Assembly: GCA_963838835.1 (NCBI GenBank) | Contig: CAWITA010000018.1 | Location: forward strand, 1-64,000 | Direction: 5' to 3' | Length of the DNA: 64,000 nt | DNA from: Bog-473 sp963838835 | Lineage (GTDB): Bacteria > Actinomycetota > Acidimicrobiia > Acidimicrobiales > RAAP-2 | Shown here: piece by piece, positions 8,452-16,376 of the stretch | Position numbering within the stretch: the first letter of the stretch is position 1 | Layout: the number at the start of each line of letters is the position of its first letter | Made by a program: the position numbers and the translations under genes | The notes under the pieces: model-generated | What the model was told of the DNA's origin: nothing | The model's input: only the letters and a program-made list of their open reading frames with translations | Database searches by the model: none

Positions 8452-9539
8452 CCCGGAACGGTATCGGCGCCAAGCTTGGTTTCCCCCGTCCGAAGCTTTC
8501 CCCCGGGGGCCGAGACCATCAACTTGATGAGCTCCTCGGTGATCCGGGGCTCCAGTCCCTCGGTGTGGCCTTTGTCCACCCTGACCACGTCGGCGATGAC
8601 CCGGCCGTCCTTGGCGTTGGGGAACACGTACACCTGAGCCGTGCCCGGGGCGGGCTTGCGCCCCCAGCTCTTGGTCGGGTTCTCGTCGAAGCGACCATCG
8701 TGGATCTTGCCCGGCTGAGTGTCGACGACGTCCGCCATCTCGACCCTGGCCTCGGCGCCGTAGCGCTCGGCCCAAGGAGAGGTCTCGGGAAGCGAAGCGA
8801 TCTCGTTCTCGCCGGTGGCGTAGATGAACGAGAAGTCGGCGGTGGGCGGCGGTGGCGGCTCGAAGATCCGGCGACGGGCGAACACCTCCTCCATGTTGGC
8901 CCTCTCCGCCGCGCTGCGGGGAGGACCGGCGTTGGCGGCGCGCTCGGCGGGAAGTCCGAGACGGCCCCCAGAGAGGCTCAACCAGCCGTCCACGCGATTG
9001 GCGAAGTACTGGTTCGTCGACAGCAGCCGGTTGGAGGTCATCCCGCCCTGCGAGTGGCCGACCAGCCAGAAGGAGCCGATGTTCCGGGCACCGAAGCGCT
9101 CGACCACCGCCTGGACCAGATCAGCGAGGTACGCATCGTCGGCCTCGGCCGCCCAATGGCGGATGGGCTCCTTGGTGGCGGCCGATGGGGTGGCGATGAC
9201 CAGCCGGTAGGCATCGACATAGTCATAGGCGGGGAAGTACTCGCGCTGCCAGGCTCCGACCGACCCACCGCCATGGAGGTTGAGGATGAAGGTCACCTCC
9301 TCGCCGTCGGAGAGATCGGACGGGAAGTCGAGGTAGCACTTCCGTCCGGTCTTCTGATCTACGAGCGTCTCGTGCTCCACGTCGTGCCCCCCAAAGTTCG
9401 GTCCGGACGCCCTGCGCTCCGGCTCCCCGGGCCGGAATATACGCCGGGCCGATCTCCTCGACGCCAGCGCGATCGGGCCGCCTGTGACGCTGAAGGTGTC
9501 GCTGTCCGCGTTGGGGTGGGTCCCGGCGTCCTCCTCCAT
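8448..9539 (-). CDS. Alpha/beta hydrolase (PHB-depolymerase/esterase-like)
   Basis: A 363-aa hydrolase. Landmarks are the oxyanion strand FILNLHGGGSVGAWQREYF, the nucleophile elbow LVGHSQGGMTSNRLL (Ser in GHSQG), an Asp/Glu-rich middle, and a late RVDKGHTEGLEP carrying the likely catalytic His. There is no clear signal peptide, so it is probably cytoplasmic. The first 60 residues look unlike the family and the true start may be an internal GTG near DVEHETLV. It is first in a two-gene unit with the thiamine-binding protein. Confidence 0.75.
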   Translation of the reverse strand: MEEDAGTHPNADSDTFSVTGGPIALASRRSARRIFRPGEPERRASGPNFGGHDVEHETLVDQKTGRKCYLDFPSDLSDGEEVTFILNLHGGGSVGAWQREYFPAYDYVDAYRLVIATPSAATKEPIRHWAAEADDAYLADLVQAVVERFGARNIGSFWLVGHSQGGMTSNRLLSTNQYFANRVDGWLSLSGGRLGLPAERAANAGPPRSAAERANMEEVFARRRIFEPPPPPTADFSFIYATGENEIASLPETSPWAERYGAEARVEMADVVDTQPGKIHDGRFDENPTKSWGRKPAPGTAQVYVFPNAKDGRVIADVVRVDKGHTEGLEPRITEELIKLMVSAPGGKLRTGETKLGADTVPG

Positions 9540-9699
9540 GCCCGCGGTGTCAGCTGGCCTAGGCGCGCGTCACTGCCACCGATTGGGACCCCCTCTCCGC
9601 TCTCGGTCGGGTCGGGCCAGATGGCCCGAAAAACGGCTCCAATTTTGTCGCCCTGACCTGGGCTTTTAGGACAGACACGCTGTAGGGCCGCAGGAGCCT

Positions 9700-9739
9700 C
9701 TGGGAAAGACTCCCAGGTCCTATGGGACCCCCTTTTTTT
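9700..9739 (+). terminator. Double hairpin with T run (attenuator-like)
   Basis: CTGGGA (9700-9705) pairs with TCCCAG (9711-9716). GGTCC (9716-9720) pairs with GGACC (9725-9729), and CCC plus seven T follow. TCCCA (9711-9715) can alternatively pair with TGGGA (9723-9727), which would break the second hairpin. This is an intrinsic terminator with a competing fold, reading rightward toward the HTH genes. No gene on the plus strand obviously ends here. Confidence 0.55.
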
Positions 9740-9949
9740 GCACTGTTCCAAGGACATATTCAAGCTGTTTTCCCTGGTCAGGGGGCTATCTGTAGCGGTT
9801 ATCTTGCTTACGCCTTGAAGTGGGGGCGTGGTTCTTATCCTCGGATGTACCCGGCGGCGCCTGGGTCAGGTGACACCGCCGGGCGTGAGAGGCACCTGCG
9901 CCCGGGAGTGCACCTAGCCACGAAGGCCCCCTCCGGTGCGCTTGACCTC

Positions 9950-10045
9950 CTACATGTGCAGGTTGAGCCCCTCGGTGGCGGTCAAGAGTTCGTGCACCCG
10001 CGACGCGGACACCCCGACAGCGGCTACTGCCTACTCCGCCGCGAA
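9950..10045 (-). pseudogene. HTH protein C-terminal scrap
   Basis: On the minus strand, about 30 codons read AVGVSASRVHELLTATEGL and stop at 9950. This is the recognition-helix end of a helix-turn-helix protein of the kind found in integrative elements. An in-frame TAG and no start lie upstream, so only a scrap remains. It is opposite in direction to the two HTH genes that follow. Confidence 0.35.
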
Positions 10046-10171
10046 GAGCCGGCAATCCGATGCCCCTCAGATTCAGCATGAACTTGTCGGTGCGCAGCAC
10101 CGTCGAGTCATGGCGAGCTACTACCAAGGGATGAGACGCGAGAACGTCTGCTAACACCCGAAGGAGTAGCC

Positions 10172-10423
10172 ATGGCTGCAGAACACAAGGAACTGTCCGA
10201 CCAGGACGAGCTGATCGCTGATCGACTCTGCCCGGGATGGACGCATCGGATGATCGCCGAGACGGTAGAGAGTCTCGACCAAGACCGTCGAGCGACGGAT
10301 GGCGGACCCGGCCGCCTCCTCGGTGGTCTCGAAGCGGCGCCCGGATCGGTTCGGCCAACTGAGTGGCTTTCGGACAAAATCTGCGCTTGCCTCCGCTGTC
10401 TAACTCCCGCCGCCTCCACCTAA
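10172..10423 (+). pseudogene. Dead paralogue of the neighbouring HTH gene
   Basis: Starts well (AAGGAG six bases before ATG). Its first 30 residues (QDELIADRLCPGWTHRMIAETV) parallel the next gene (QDDLIIAYLAEGCTHGQVGEQV). Near base 10262 the frame breaks. In a second frame the parallel continues (VSTKTVERRMADPAAS, then RRPDRFGQLSG against VSTKTIQRRLADPGFG and RRRERIGQISG). The helical second half is missing. It is therefore a tandem duplicate that has decayed next to its intact copy. Confidence 0.65.
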
Positions 10424-10440
10424 TAAGTGCCGGAGGCATA

Positions 10441-10902
10441 GTGAAAGTAGGACAGATGAATGTCAACTCAGAGGTAGAAGCAAACGAACCCGATGGAGGC
10501 CGGAGCGAGCAGGACGATCTCATCATCGCCTACTTGGCGGAAGGGTGCACCCACGGCCAAGTAGGTGAGCAGGTCGGGGTCTCGACCAAGACCATCCAGC
10601 GACGGCTCGCCGATCCAGGCTTCGGGGCCGCGGTAGCGGCCAGAAGGCGGGAACGGATCGGGCAGATAAGCGGTCAACTCATTTCGGCAACCGATGGAGC
10701 AATAGCCGTCCTGCGAAACGAACTCAACTCCGACGACCCAAAGGTGAGCCTGCGGGCCGCAACCTTGATCCTCGACAACGCCAACAAGTTCCATCGGGTC
10801 GAGGCGGAGGACGAGTTGGCCCGTCGACAGGATGAACTGGAACGACGAATCCAAGAGACGGTGGATGCATTCACCAGGGCGGATCAGGAGGCAGTGCGAT
10901 GA
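10441..10902 (+). CDS. Helix-turn-helix protein, terminase-small-subunit-like
   Basis: A 153-aa protein. Residues about 20-65 form an HTH (DDLIIAYLAEGCTHGQVGEQVGVSTKTIQRRL). The rest is helical (QLISATDGAIAVLRNEL, then SLRAATLILDNANKF and a charged coiled tail). This plan is common in small proteins of actinobacterial and chloroflexal mobile elements and resembles phage terminase small subunits; the role here is inferred. GTG 10441 lies four bases after GGAGG, and ATG 10456 is an alternative. The stop overlaps the next ATG (ATGA), giving a two-gene operon. Confidence 0.65.
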   Translation: MKVGQMNVNSEVEANEPDGGRSEQDDLIIAYLAEGCTHGQVGEQVGVSTKTIQRRLADPGFGAAVAARRRERIGQISGQLISATDGAIAVLRNELNSDDPKVSLRAATLILDNANKFHRVEAEDELARRQDELERRIQETVDAFTRADQEAVR

Positions 10903-11627
10903 CTACGAAGAGTCAAGTGCGCCGCCTCGATCAACTCGAAGCGGCTCTCAGCGACTTCAGTCCGAAATCTTGGACCCTTGACGAACTGATTAGCGCCGTC
11001 AAAGACCGTACCGCCACACCGGCCCAGATGGAACGCATATGGGCCATTGCCGGCGAGGACATACGCTCTCAGATCGTTCGTGTGGCCAAGTACACCCGAC
11101 TCCATGATGACGGCCAACCTATGGGCGGCAACCCTTACACTAGGCCGGTACTTTGGGCCATTGAGGTCCTGAGTCGCCCGGCTGACGTGCGGATCGAATC
11201 CCCACACCCATATATTCCGGCCTACCAACCTGAAACGTGGTGTGAGTCTGCATCTGGCCCAGAGCGCCGCCAGTTTACGATGTGGGCCCGATCCTTTCTC
11301 ATACGGAAATTGCTTGGAGACGACGATGGGTTGAGCCTTCGGATTGGGATGGACCAGTGGCTCGCCGGCGGTGATCCACTGGTGGATGAGAACCGCTTTC
11401 CGCACGAAACGGTCTACGATCTGCTACTGCCCATCGACGGTGATCCGGCTCTCATGTTCGACGCACGGCTGTTGCGCCTACCCCACCGAGATCTCTATTT
11501 CCGGATCAGGGAATACCCGTGCGGTGATCCGCCCTGGGATGACCCAGAGGATGGACAATCGTGGGATGACCCAGAAGATGGACAATGGTGGACACCGGTG
11601 GACAATCGAGGAGTCGAACGACTCTAG
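10899..11627 (+). CDS. Hypothetical protein with acidic/Trp tail repeat
   Basis: A 242-aa protein I do not recognise. It is soluble and starts with a helical KSQVRRLDQLEAAL segment. The middle is rich in Trp, Pro and Tyr (HPYIPAYQPETW). The tail holds a short tandem repeat, WDDPEDGQS then WDDPEDGQW, encoded by two near-identical 27-base units around 11537-11590. It overlaps the HTH gene by four bases and is probably co-expressed, so it is likely part of the same small element. No membrane segment or catalytic motif is seen. Confidence 0.6.
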   Translation: MTTKSQVRRLDQLEAALSDFSPKSWTLDELISAVKDRTATPAQMERIWAIAGEDIRSQIVRVAKYTRLHDDGQPMGGNPYTRPVLWAIEVLSRPADVRIESPHPYIPAYQPETWCESASGPERRQFTMWARSFLIRKLLGDDDGLSLRIGMDQWLAGGDPLVDENRFPHETVYDLLLPIDGDPALMFDARLLRLPHRDLYFRIREYPCGDPPWDDPEDGQSWDDPEDGQWWTPVDNRGVERL

Positions 11628-11859
11628 AGCGTGCCTTCAGGACCACTACCAGGGAGCTGTGGAGACTCCCCTCCTTAACCTGTGGAGACACCACTCCCCC
11701 GCCGCCATACACCCTGGCAGCGGGGTTTCATGAACGCCCCACCAATTTCCTGATCAACGGCGCAATTCGCCGACGAGGATGGCGCTGTGCGATTCGTCCC
11801 CGCGCATCGGTCGCACGGACCAATCGGTCGAGACGGTCGAGACGTTGAAGTCCTCTGCC
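11628..11859. other. Intergenic stretch with repeat copy R2a
   Basis: Between the hypothetical gene and the desaturase. It holds one copy of an imperfect ~70-base repeat (11674-11744, second copy at 25957-26027) and nothing else I can identify. Confidence 0.5.
11674..11744 (+). repeat. Imperfect long repeat, copy R2a
   Basis: Begins CTTAACCTGTGGAG, continues CACCACTCCCCC, and ends GGGTTTCATGAACGCC then CCACCAA. The copy at 25957-26027 has the same blocks in the same order and strand with scattered changes and a diverged middle. No coding frame is conserved between them. It may be a conserved end or control region of a mobile element. Confidence 0.55.
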
Positions 11860-12891
11860 TCAGGCGACGGGAACCGAAGTGCGCCCGATCCGGCGGAGGT
11901 GGCGGAATACGTCGAGGTACGCGCTCCATGGACTCTGCTCGACGTAGTCGATGCGGCGATCGGCACAGAACGGGCGAACGAGGTGGCTCGCCCGCCGTAG
12001 GTTCGCCCGAGGCATCGTCGGGAACAGGTGATGTTCGATCTGGGTATCGAGCCCACCGAAGACGAATCCGCTGAAGGATGACCCTCGCAGGTTGCGTGAG
12101 GTCAGCAACTGACGGCGCAGGAACCCCAGATCGTCGTTACCGACCAGTGTTGGCATACCAACATGGTTGGTGACGAAGCTGGCGCCCAGGTAGAAGCCAA
12201 AGAGCGACTGAGTGACCACGATGAAAGTCACGGCTCGAATTGGGCTGAGAACCAGGAAGGGCGCCAAGAAGAAGAGTGCGGCGTGAGCGATCAGCAGGCC
12301 CACCTCCACGAACGCGCCGCGGTCTCGGCGTCGAACGAGAGCGACGGCGCTCGCCATGTGCATGTTGAGCGCCTCGAGAAACATGAGGGGAAGGAGCGTC
12401 ACAGCCTGAGCCCGTGCCATCAAACGGCCCAACTGTCCACGCCCTTCGACATGTCCCGGCGTATAGGCGATTGCTCCTGGAGCGAGGTCGGGGTCCCGGT
12501 CTTGGCGGTTGGTGTGGGCGTGGTGCCGATTGTGCTTGGCCATCCACCACCCAAAGCTGAAGCCGGCCAGCAAATTGGCGTGCACGAGACCGATCAGGTC
12601 ATTGCTCCTGCGATGCGAACTGATCTGCCGGTGTCCTGCATCGTGCCCGATGAATCCCAGTTGGGTCAGAACGAAAGCCAGGCCCACCGCGACGGCCAGG
12701 TTCCACCATGTGTTGCCGATCACTAGGCCAATGACGATCAGGGCGCCCAACGCGGCGATCGTCACGCTGATTTTGATGGCGTAGTAGCCGCGACGCGGAG
12801 TGAGCAGGCCTATGTCACGAACGAGGCGAGAAAGCTCGGCGAAATCGCGATTCGACGCCGCCGTGGGTCTTGCTTCGAGATGGACCACCAT
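11860..12891 (-). CDS. Membrane fatty acid desaturase (acyl-lipid type)
   Basis: Inserts a double bond into fatty acyl chains using O2 and a di-iron centre; it sits in the membrane. The 343-aa protein has all three histidine boxes: HDAGH, HNRHHAHTN, and the late QIEHHLFP typical of the delta-6/front-end-like group. Hydrophobic blocks separate them (ISVTIAALGALIVIGLVIG; LFFLAPFLVLSPIRAVTFIVV). There is no fused cytochrome b5. The VC0807-like membrane protein lies 17 bases upstream on the same strand, so they may be co-transcribed. The regiospecificity is unknown. Confidence 0.9.
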   Translation of the reverse strand: MVVHLEARPTAASNRDFAELSRLVRDIGLLTPRRGYYAIKISVTIAALGALIVIGLVIGNTWWNLAVAVGLAFVLTQLGFIGHDAGHRQISSHRRSNDLIGLVHANLLAGFSFGWWMAKHNRHHAHTNRQDRDPDLAPGAIAYTPGHVEGRGQLGRLMARAQAVTLLPLMFLEALNMHMASAVALVRRRDRGAFVEVGLLIAHAALFFLAPFLVLSPIRAVTFIVVTQSLFGFYLGASFVTNHVGMPTLVGNDDLGFLRRQLLTSRNLRGSSFSGFVFGGLDTQIEHHLFPTMPRANLRRASHLVRPFCADRRIDYVEQSPWSAYLDVFRHLRRIGRTSVPVA

Positions 12892-12908
12892 GGCGAGCTC
12901 CTCTTAGC

Positions 12909-13655
12909 TCAGGATTCAGAGCGGACGCGAGGCCCATCGGCGCGCGCCCATTCGACGGTGATGCCGTCCTGGCGCATCATCGCCATGAACCGGGTGATGG
13001 AGAAGAAGATTGCGATAGCCGTGAGCCCGTAGGTCACGGCGGAGCGCTCGAGGACGAAGGAGCGGAGCGACGAAGAAAGGAGAAGCCAGAACACGAGCCC
13101 CGCGTTGAGCATGAGCACGGTCGCCCACAGGACCGAGATCCGAATGAAGAATCGATGAACCAAAGGTCGCCGCAGAATCGCCGGGTCCATGGGGCAGAAG
13201 TCGTGGGCAAAGCGCTGAGTGAAGGGTCGCCTCACGACGGCCGAGCCGAACAGTACGAGAGAGATCAAAATGGTACCGGCTGTCGGTTGGAAGAAGTACA
13301 CGAATGCGCTGCCCGTGATGAAGGCGATCACGGTGCGCAGCGTGATCAGGATCGTTCCGAGCAGCAACAGCATGGATACCCGCTCACCCTTGAACAACCG
13401 CCGGCCCAGTGCCAGATAGGACCAGGTGAGCGCCGCGATCAACGCTCCTCGGAAACCCGTGAAGACCAGCACCAGATAGAACAAGATGAGAGGACCCACG
13501 ACACCCTCGAGCACGACGGGAAGCGCATGGCGAAGTGCTTTTCGCGGTGGTGGCAGCACGAGCACGGAACCTTCTTGCCCGTCGGGGTGAGAGGTCGGAT
13601 CGAGATGCAGCAGGTGCCAGGGCTCGCGGGTGCCCGCCTTCTTTCTCGTACCCAC
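12909..13655 (-). CDS. VC0807-like integral membrane protein
   Basis: A 248-aa multi-pass protein with five to six hydrophobic segments (VVGPLILFYLVLVFTGF, MLLLLGTILITLRTVIAF, TILISLVLFGSAVV, VLMLNAGLVFWLLLSSS, YGLTAIAIFFSITRF) and the RRPFTQRFAHDFCPMD motif of the VC0807 group. That family has no settled function. The frame is open to 13892, but the extra N-terminus is low-complexity. GTG 13655 gives a normal family length, though no strong ribosome site decides it. It probably forms a unit with the downstream desaturase. Confidence 0.7.
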   Translation of the reverse strand: MGTRKKAGTREPWHLLHLDPTSHPDGQEGSVLVLPPPRKALRHALPVVLEGVVGPLILFYLVLVFTGFRGALIAALTWSYLALGRRLFKGERVSMLLLLGTILITLRTVIAFITGSAFVYFFQPTAGTILISLVLFGSAVVRRPFTQRFAHDFCPMDPAILRRPLVHRFFIRISVLWATVLMLNAGLVFWLLLSSSLRSFVLERSAVTYGLTAIAIFFSITRFMAMMRQDGITVEWARADGPRVRSES

Positions 13656-14098
13656 GGAACTACCGCTCTTGCCGCCGTCAGCGGTGGCGCTTTGACCCAA
13701 GTTGAGGTGTTGTGATCTTACACTTGCTGGGACCGATTGCATTTGCACCGGTGCAGATCGGGCGACCAACTCCCCGAGCGGCTCCGGGTCGGCGGCGGCG
13801 AGGGGAATGGAAAGGCGGCCCGGCGGCGACCGACCAGGGAGGTCCAGGAGCCCGCCCAGAGAACCGAGAGATGGTTCGAATGCAAAGGCCACGTTGTCCA
13901 GATGCGACCCGTGGTGCCTCCAACCCTGGACTCAAGCATCCCGAGGCCGTGATGTCAGGGTGGCCGGGTAGGGTGCGTAGGTCGGGATGTTCGCACCGCT
14001 CGCGCCCATCGGTTGATTTGCAGTCAAGAAATGTGGCGCCCGTGGGGTCGGCCATCAAGGTGTGGCTCTGCCCGCCGATTCAGTTGTCTTGTCAACGG

Positions 14099-14116
14099 AT
14101 TTGTCAACGCAACTCC
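14099..14116 (+). repeat. 18-base direct repeat, left copy
   Basis: ATTTGTCAACGCAACTCC occurs identically at 44632-44649 on the same strand. TTGTCAACG also occurs ten bases earlier, like the paired arm sites of tyrosine recombinases. Confidence 0.7.
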
Positions 14117-14230
14117 GCGACACGAGACCCAACCGAACCTCACTGGACCTCACATGGAGGTTCCACCCGACCAACTCGACCTGCCTGAACCCACCTCAAC
14201 CGCGCTAAACCCCACCATCTCCAGGAGCCT

Positions 14231-14274
14231 GGCAGTCAAGGGGTTCGTGGGTTCAAGTCCCATCGCCTCCGCCA
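14231..14274 (+). repeat. tRNA-like 3' end (candidate attachment site)
   Basis: GTGGG-TTCAAGT-CCCAT forms a five-pair T-stem and seven-base T-loop, followed by CGCCTCC and GCCA like an acceptor strand. GGCAGTCAAG before it resembles an anticodon-arm end plus variable loop. The 5' half of a tRNA is not present. Such 3' tRNA halves are left where elements integrate into tRNA genes. The final CATCGCCTCC(G/A)CCA is repeated 29 bases on and again near 44664. Confidence 0.5.
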
Positions 14275-14288
14275 CACCATCCCCTCCA

Positions 14289-14313
14289 CCATCGCCTCCA
14301 CCAACCAACCAAA
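14289..14313 (+). repeat. 25-base direct repeat, left copy
   Basis: An identical 25-base copy lies at 44662-44686 on the same strand (starts CCATCGCCTCCACC, ends CAACCAAA). A diverged relative with the following CCTGGTC..GAAGCA block is at 43106-43147. Confidence 0.7.
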
Positions 14314-14609
14314 CCAAAATTTTCCCTGGTCGGAGAAGCAGTTTTTCGGCCTGGACTTCGACTCTCCGGTTTCTCCCCGCGTTTTCCACGCGCTCCGGCG
14401 AGCTCAAGTGGTCGCCAGCGGCTTGTTCGTGGCTCTTCGGATTTCGGGCTGGGTGTGCGCGGCACGTCAGCCAACAGCGCGATCGCGAAAGTTGGCATGC
14501 CCCGTATGCGGGCACGACGTGGGACACCCTCTTCAGCATCGGTCGGGTGCACACTCGCCTTGCCCTGACCTACACGACCGAGTACGTGTTGCGTCGCTTA
14601 CTTCGCCAG

Positions 14610-15509
14610 TTACTCGGCGCCGACCACCTTGAAGTCCTGGTTGACGAAGACGTGATGGGGCCAGTTGACGCCGATGTAGTGGACCTCGTATTCGCCGTTG
14701 CTCAGCTTCACAACACGGTCGACAATCCCGCCCGGGTAGGCGGCCAGCGCAGCTTCCGTCGCCTTGTTCGCTGTCGTTCCGCTGACGATCGTCCCTGACC
14801 CCTGGCTGTAACTGGCGGGGATCTCACCGACCTGCTTTGACGTTTCCTGCTCACCCCTCTGGAAGGGGACCACCGTTGCCGCCGTCGAGGGCTCCGAGCC
14901 GCCACCAGTCGTTTGCACGATGACTTGCGTGGCCTTGATGGTCGTTGAGCTGACCGTCCCCAGTACGAGGACGTGTTCGCCCTTGGCAAGGGTGCTCTTC
15001 GAGGTCGAACTCGTGCCCTTCTCGTATTTGGTCGAAGACGCCTCGTCAACTGTCACCTCCTGACCCGCTGACGTCGCCATGGTGAAACTCGATTTGGCCA
15101 CGTTCCCGATCGTGCCCGATGATCCCCCGGCGGCTGGTCCAGATCGTGCATTCGACCCCAGGCCGCCGGATCCAAAATGTCCAGGGGAGCTGCTGGCGGC
15201 CACAGATTGCGCGGCCCCTGCCGAGGACGGCGTGCCGAGGCCGATGAATAATCCCGTCACCGAAGCCATCAGTGCGGCTGCCACGATCAGTCCCCGCCTC
15301 ATGTTTGACAGCGATCGCCGGACCCTTGGCCGGTCTGTTCGCCCGGCCATGGTCGCGGGGACCGGCCGAGCGGGTGAAGACCCAGGTGCGAGAGGCGATG
15401 CAGAAGCTGGGTCCTTCAGACCTCCGACAGCCGCTGGCCTTGGCGTTTTGGCCGATTCTGGATCAGAGGAAACAGTCTCCCGGGGACTGGTCGGTTCGTA
15501 ATCACTCAT
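14610..15509 (-). CDS. Membrane-anchored DUF5666-type protein
   Basis: A 299-aa protein. Residues 1-65 are cytoplasmic, with many Pro, Ser and charged residues. One membrane segment follows (GLIVAAALMASVTGLFIGLG), then a low-complexity Gly/Ser linker and a beta-rich outer part. The segment GTIGNVAKSSFTMATSAGQEVTV with KGEHVLVLGTVSSTTIKATQV is a DUF5666-like OB-fold unit. The C-terminal VVKLSNGEYEVHYIGVNWPHHVFV resembles small PepSY-like modules. It is likely exposed on the outer face of the membrane. Function unknown; it stands alone. Confidence 0.7.
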   Translation of the reverse strand: MSDYEPTSPRETVSSDPESAKTPRPAAVGGLKDPASASPLAPGSSPARPVPATMAGRTDRPRVRRSLSNMRRGLIVAAALMASVTGLFIGLGTPSSAGAAQSVAASSSPGHFGSGGLGSNARSGPAAGGSSGTIGNVAKSSFTMATSAGQEVTVDEASSTKYEKGTSSTSKSTLAKGEHVLVLGTVSSTTIKATQVIVQTTGGGSEPSTAATVVPFQRGEQETSKQVGEIPASYSQGSGTIVSGTTANKATEAALAAYPGGIVDRVVKLSNGEYEVHYIGVNWPHHVFVNQDFKVVGAE

Positions 15510-15688
15510 GACGGCGCTCCTAAACTCAGTAGCCAGAGTGCCAGCCGTTCATGTGAAGCCCCTGTAGGCCGCCTGCGTGACTGCTTCGAATCCACTCGGA
15601 CACATCATTGAGGAAGCTCAGACGCCGATGCTGCTGGTGTCCCAGTTCGCATTGTGGGACAAAGCCGGCGAACCAGCTACAACTCATC

Positions 15689-16056
15689 GCAACTGCCATC
15701 ATTTTTGTCTTGCGCAATCCTGTGCAGATAACGGTACTTATGTCGTTCGATGGTGCGCTCGACGACCAGACGGGCAGGTCTATGCGTACGCATGTTCTCG
15801 ATCTCGGTATCAGATCCATCTTCCTGGACCTCTCAGGCCGGCGTAGACCGGCTCGACGCTACAGGCGTTTGTTGCCATCTGATCGAGACTCTGGATCATG
15901 CAAACGCTGTTGTCGGCGGCGTCGCTCTTCTCGAGGCAAGCGATGCACTCGCTTCTTTCTCCGTGACACTGAGTGGAAAGTTGATAGCAGAACTATTTCG
16001 TAAACGACTACAACTGGCTCAGAATTTCATCGATTCGCTCGCTCGGTTCCGTGTTG
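15689..16056 (+). pseudogene. STAS-domain (anti-anti-sigma-like) remnant
   Basis: In one frame 15689-15839 reads as the first half of a STAS domain (ITVLMSFDGALDDQTGRSM, then RSIFLDLSG). In the next frame, from about 15838, the second half follows (VDRLDATGVCCHLIETL, then GGVALLEASDALASF and VTLSGKL). A one-base frameshift at the LDLSG-VDRLD junction separates them, precisely where the conserved serine/threonine loop lies. There is no good start or ribosome site. I take it as a dead regulator gene. The assignment rests on pattern only. Confidence 0.45.
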
Positions 16057-16376
16057 ACCGACCGTTTCCGCACGAACGAAGTCCATTGCATCCGCGACGC
16101 CGACGTTCAGTTTGCCCTTCGGTCTCTGAGGCGCAGCGTCACCGGAGTCCAGGTGAACCGGCACCGTCCCGTCGTGCTGGCCACGTGGTGGATGCGACGT
16201 CTCAGCTAATTGATGCAACCTCTGCTGGCGCATTTGCTTTTCCACCCCTCCAAGGATCCAGGACCTTGAGCAATTGCCAGGCGGTGCAGCTAAGTTTGAC
16301 CGGCCCAGGCTCAAGCTACGACTCTGCTGACTGTGTCATCTACAACTTTTCCCGAAACCACCTCCGGAGGAGCAAC

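Larger units (their letters stand above)
9540..10171. other. Intergenic stretch with hairpins and an HTH remnant
   Basis: No intact gene. The left part holds two adjacent hairpins and a T run (listed separately). The right part holds a minus-strand scrap with an HTH motif and leads into AAGGAG, the ribosome site of the pseudogene at 10172. A minus-strand open frame from 9786 to 10526 is a shadow of the genes opposite it. Confidence 0.5.
13656..14609. other. Intergenic/att-like region
   Basis: No gene is supported here. It holds two close copies of TTGTCAACG (14089-14097 and 14101-14109), a tRNA-like 3' end (14231-14274), a duplicated CATCGCCTCC core, and CCAACC-rich sequence. These are typical of the boundary of an integrated element. 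Open frames on both strands look like noise. Confidence 0.55.

Noticed and set aside
9786..10526. Minus-strand 246-codon ORF across the HTH genes
   Set aside because: It runs opposite both HTH genes and shows no family pattern or ribosome site.
12870..13715. Plus-strand 281-codon acidic/Arg-rich ORF
   Set aside because: It lies exactly opposite the VC0807-like membrane protein and its composition mirrors that gene, so it is a shadow frame.
14289..14330. CRISPR-like or simple microsatellite array (CCAACC)
   Set aside because: The tract is only three to four short units with no spacers; the informative part is the unique 25-base block shared with 44.66 kb.
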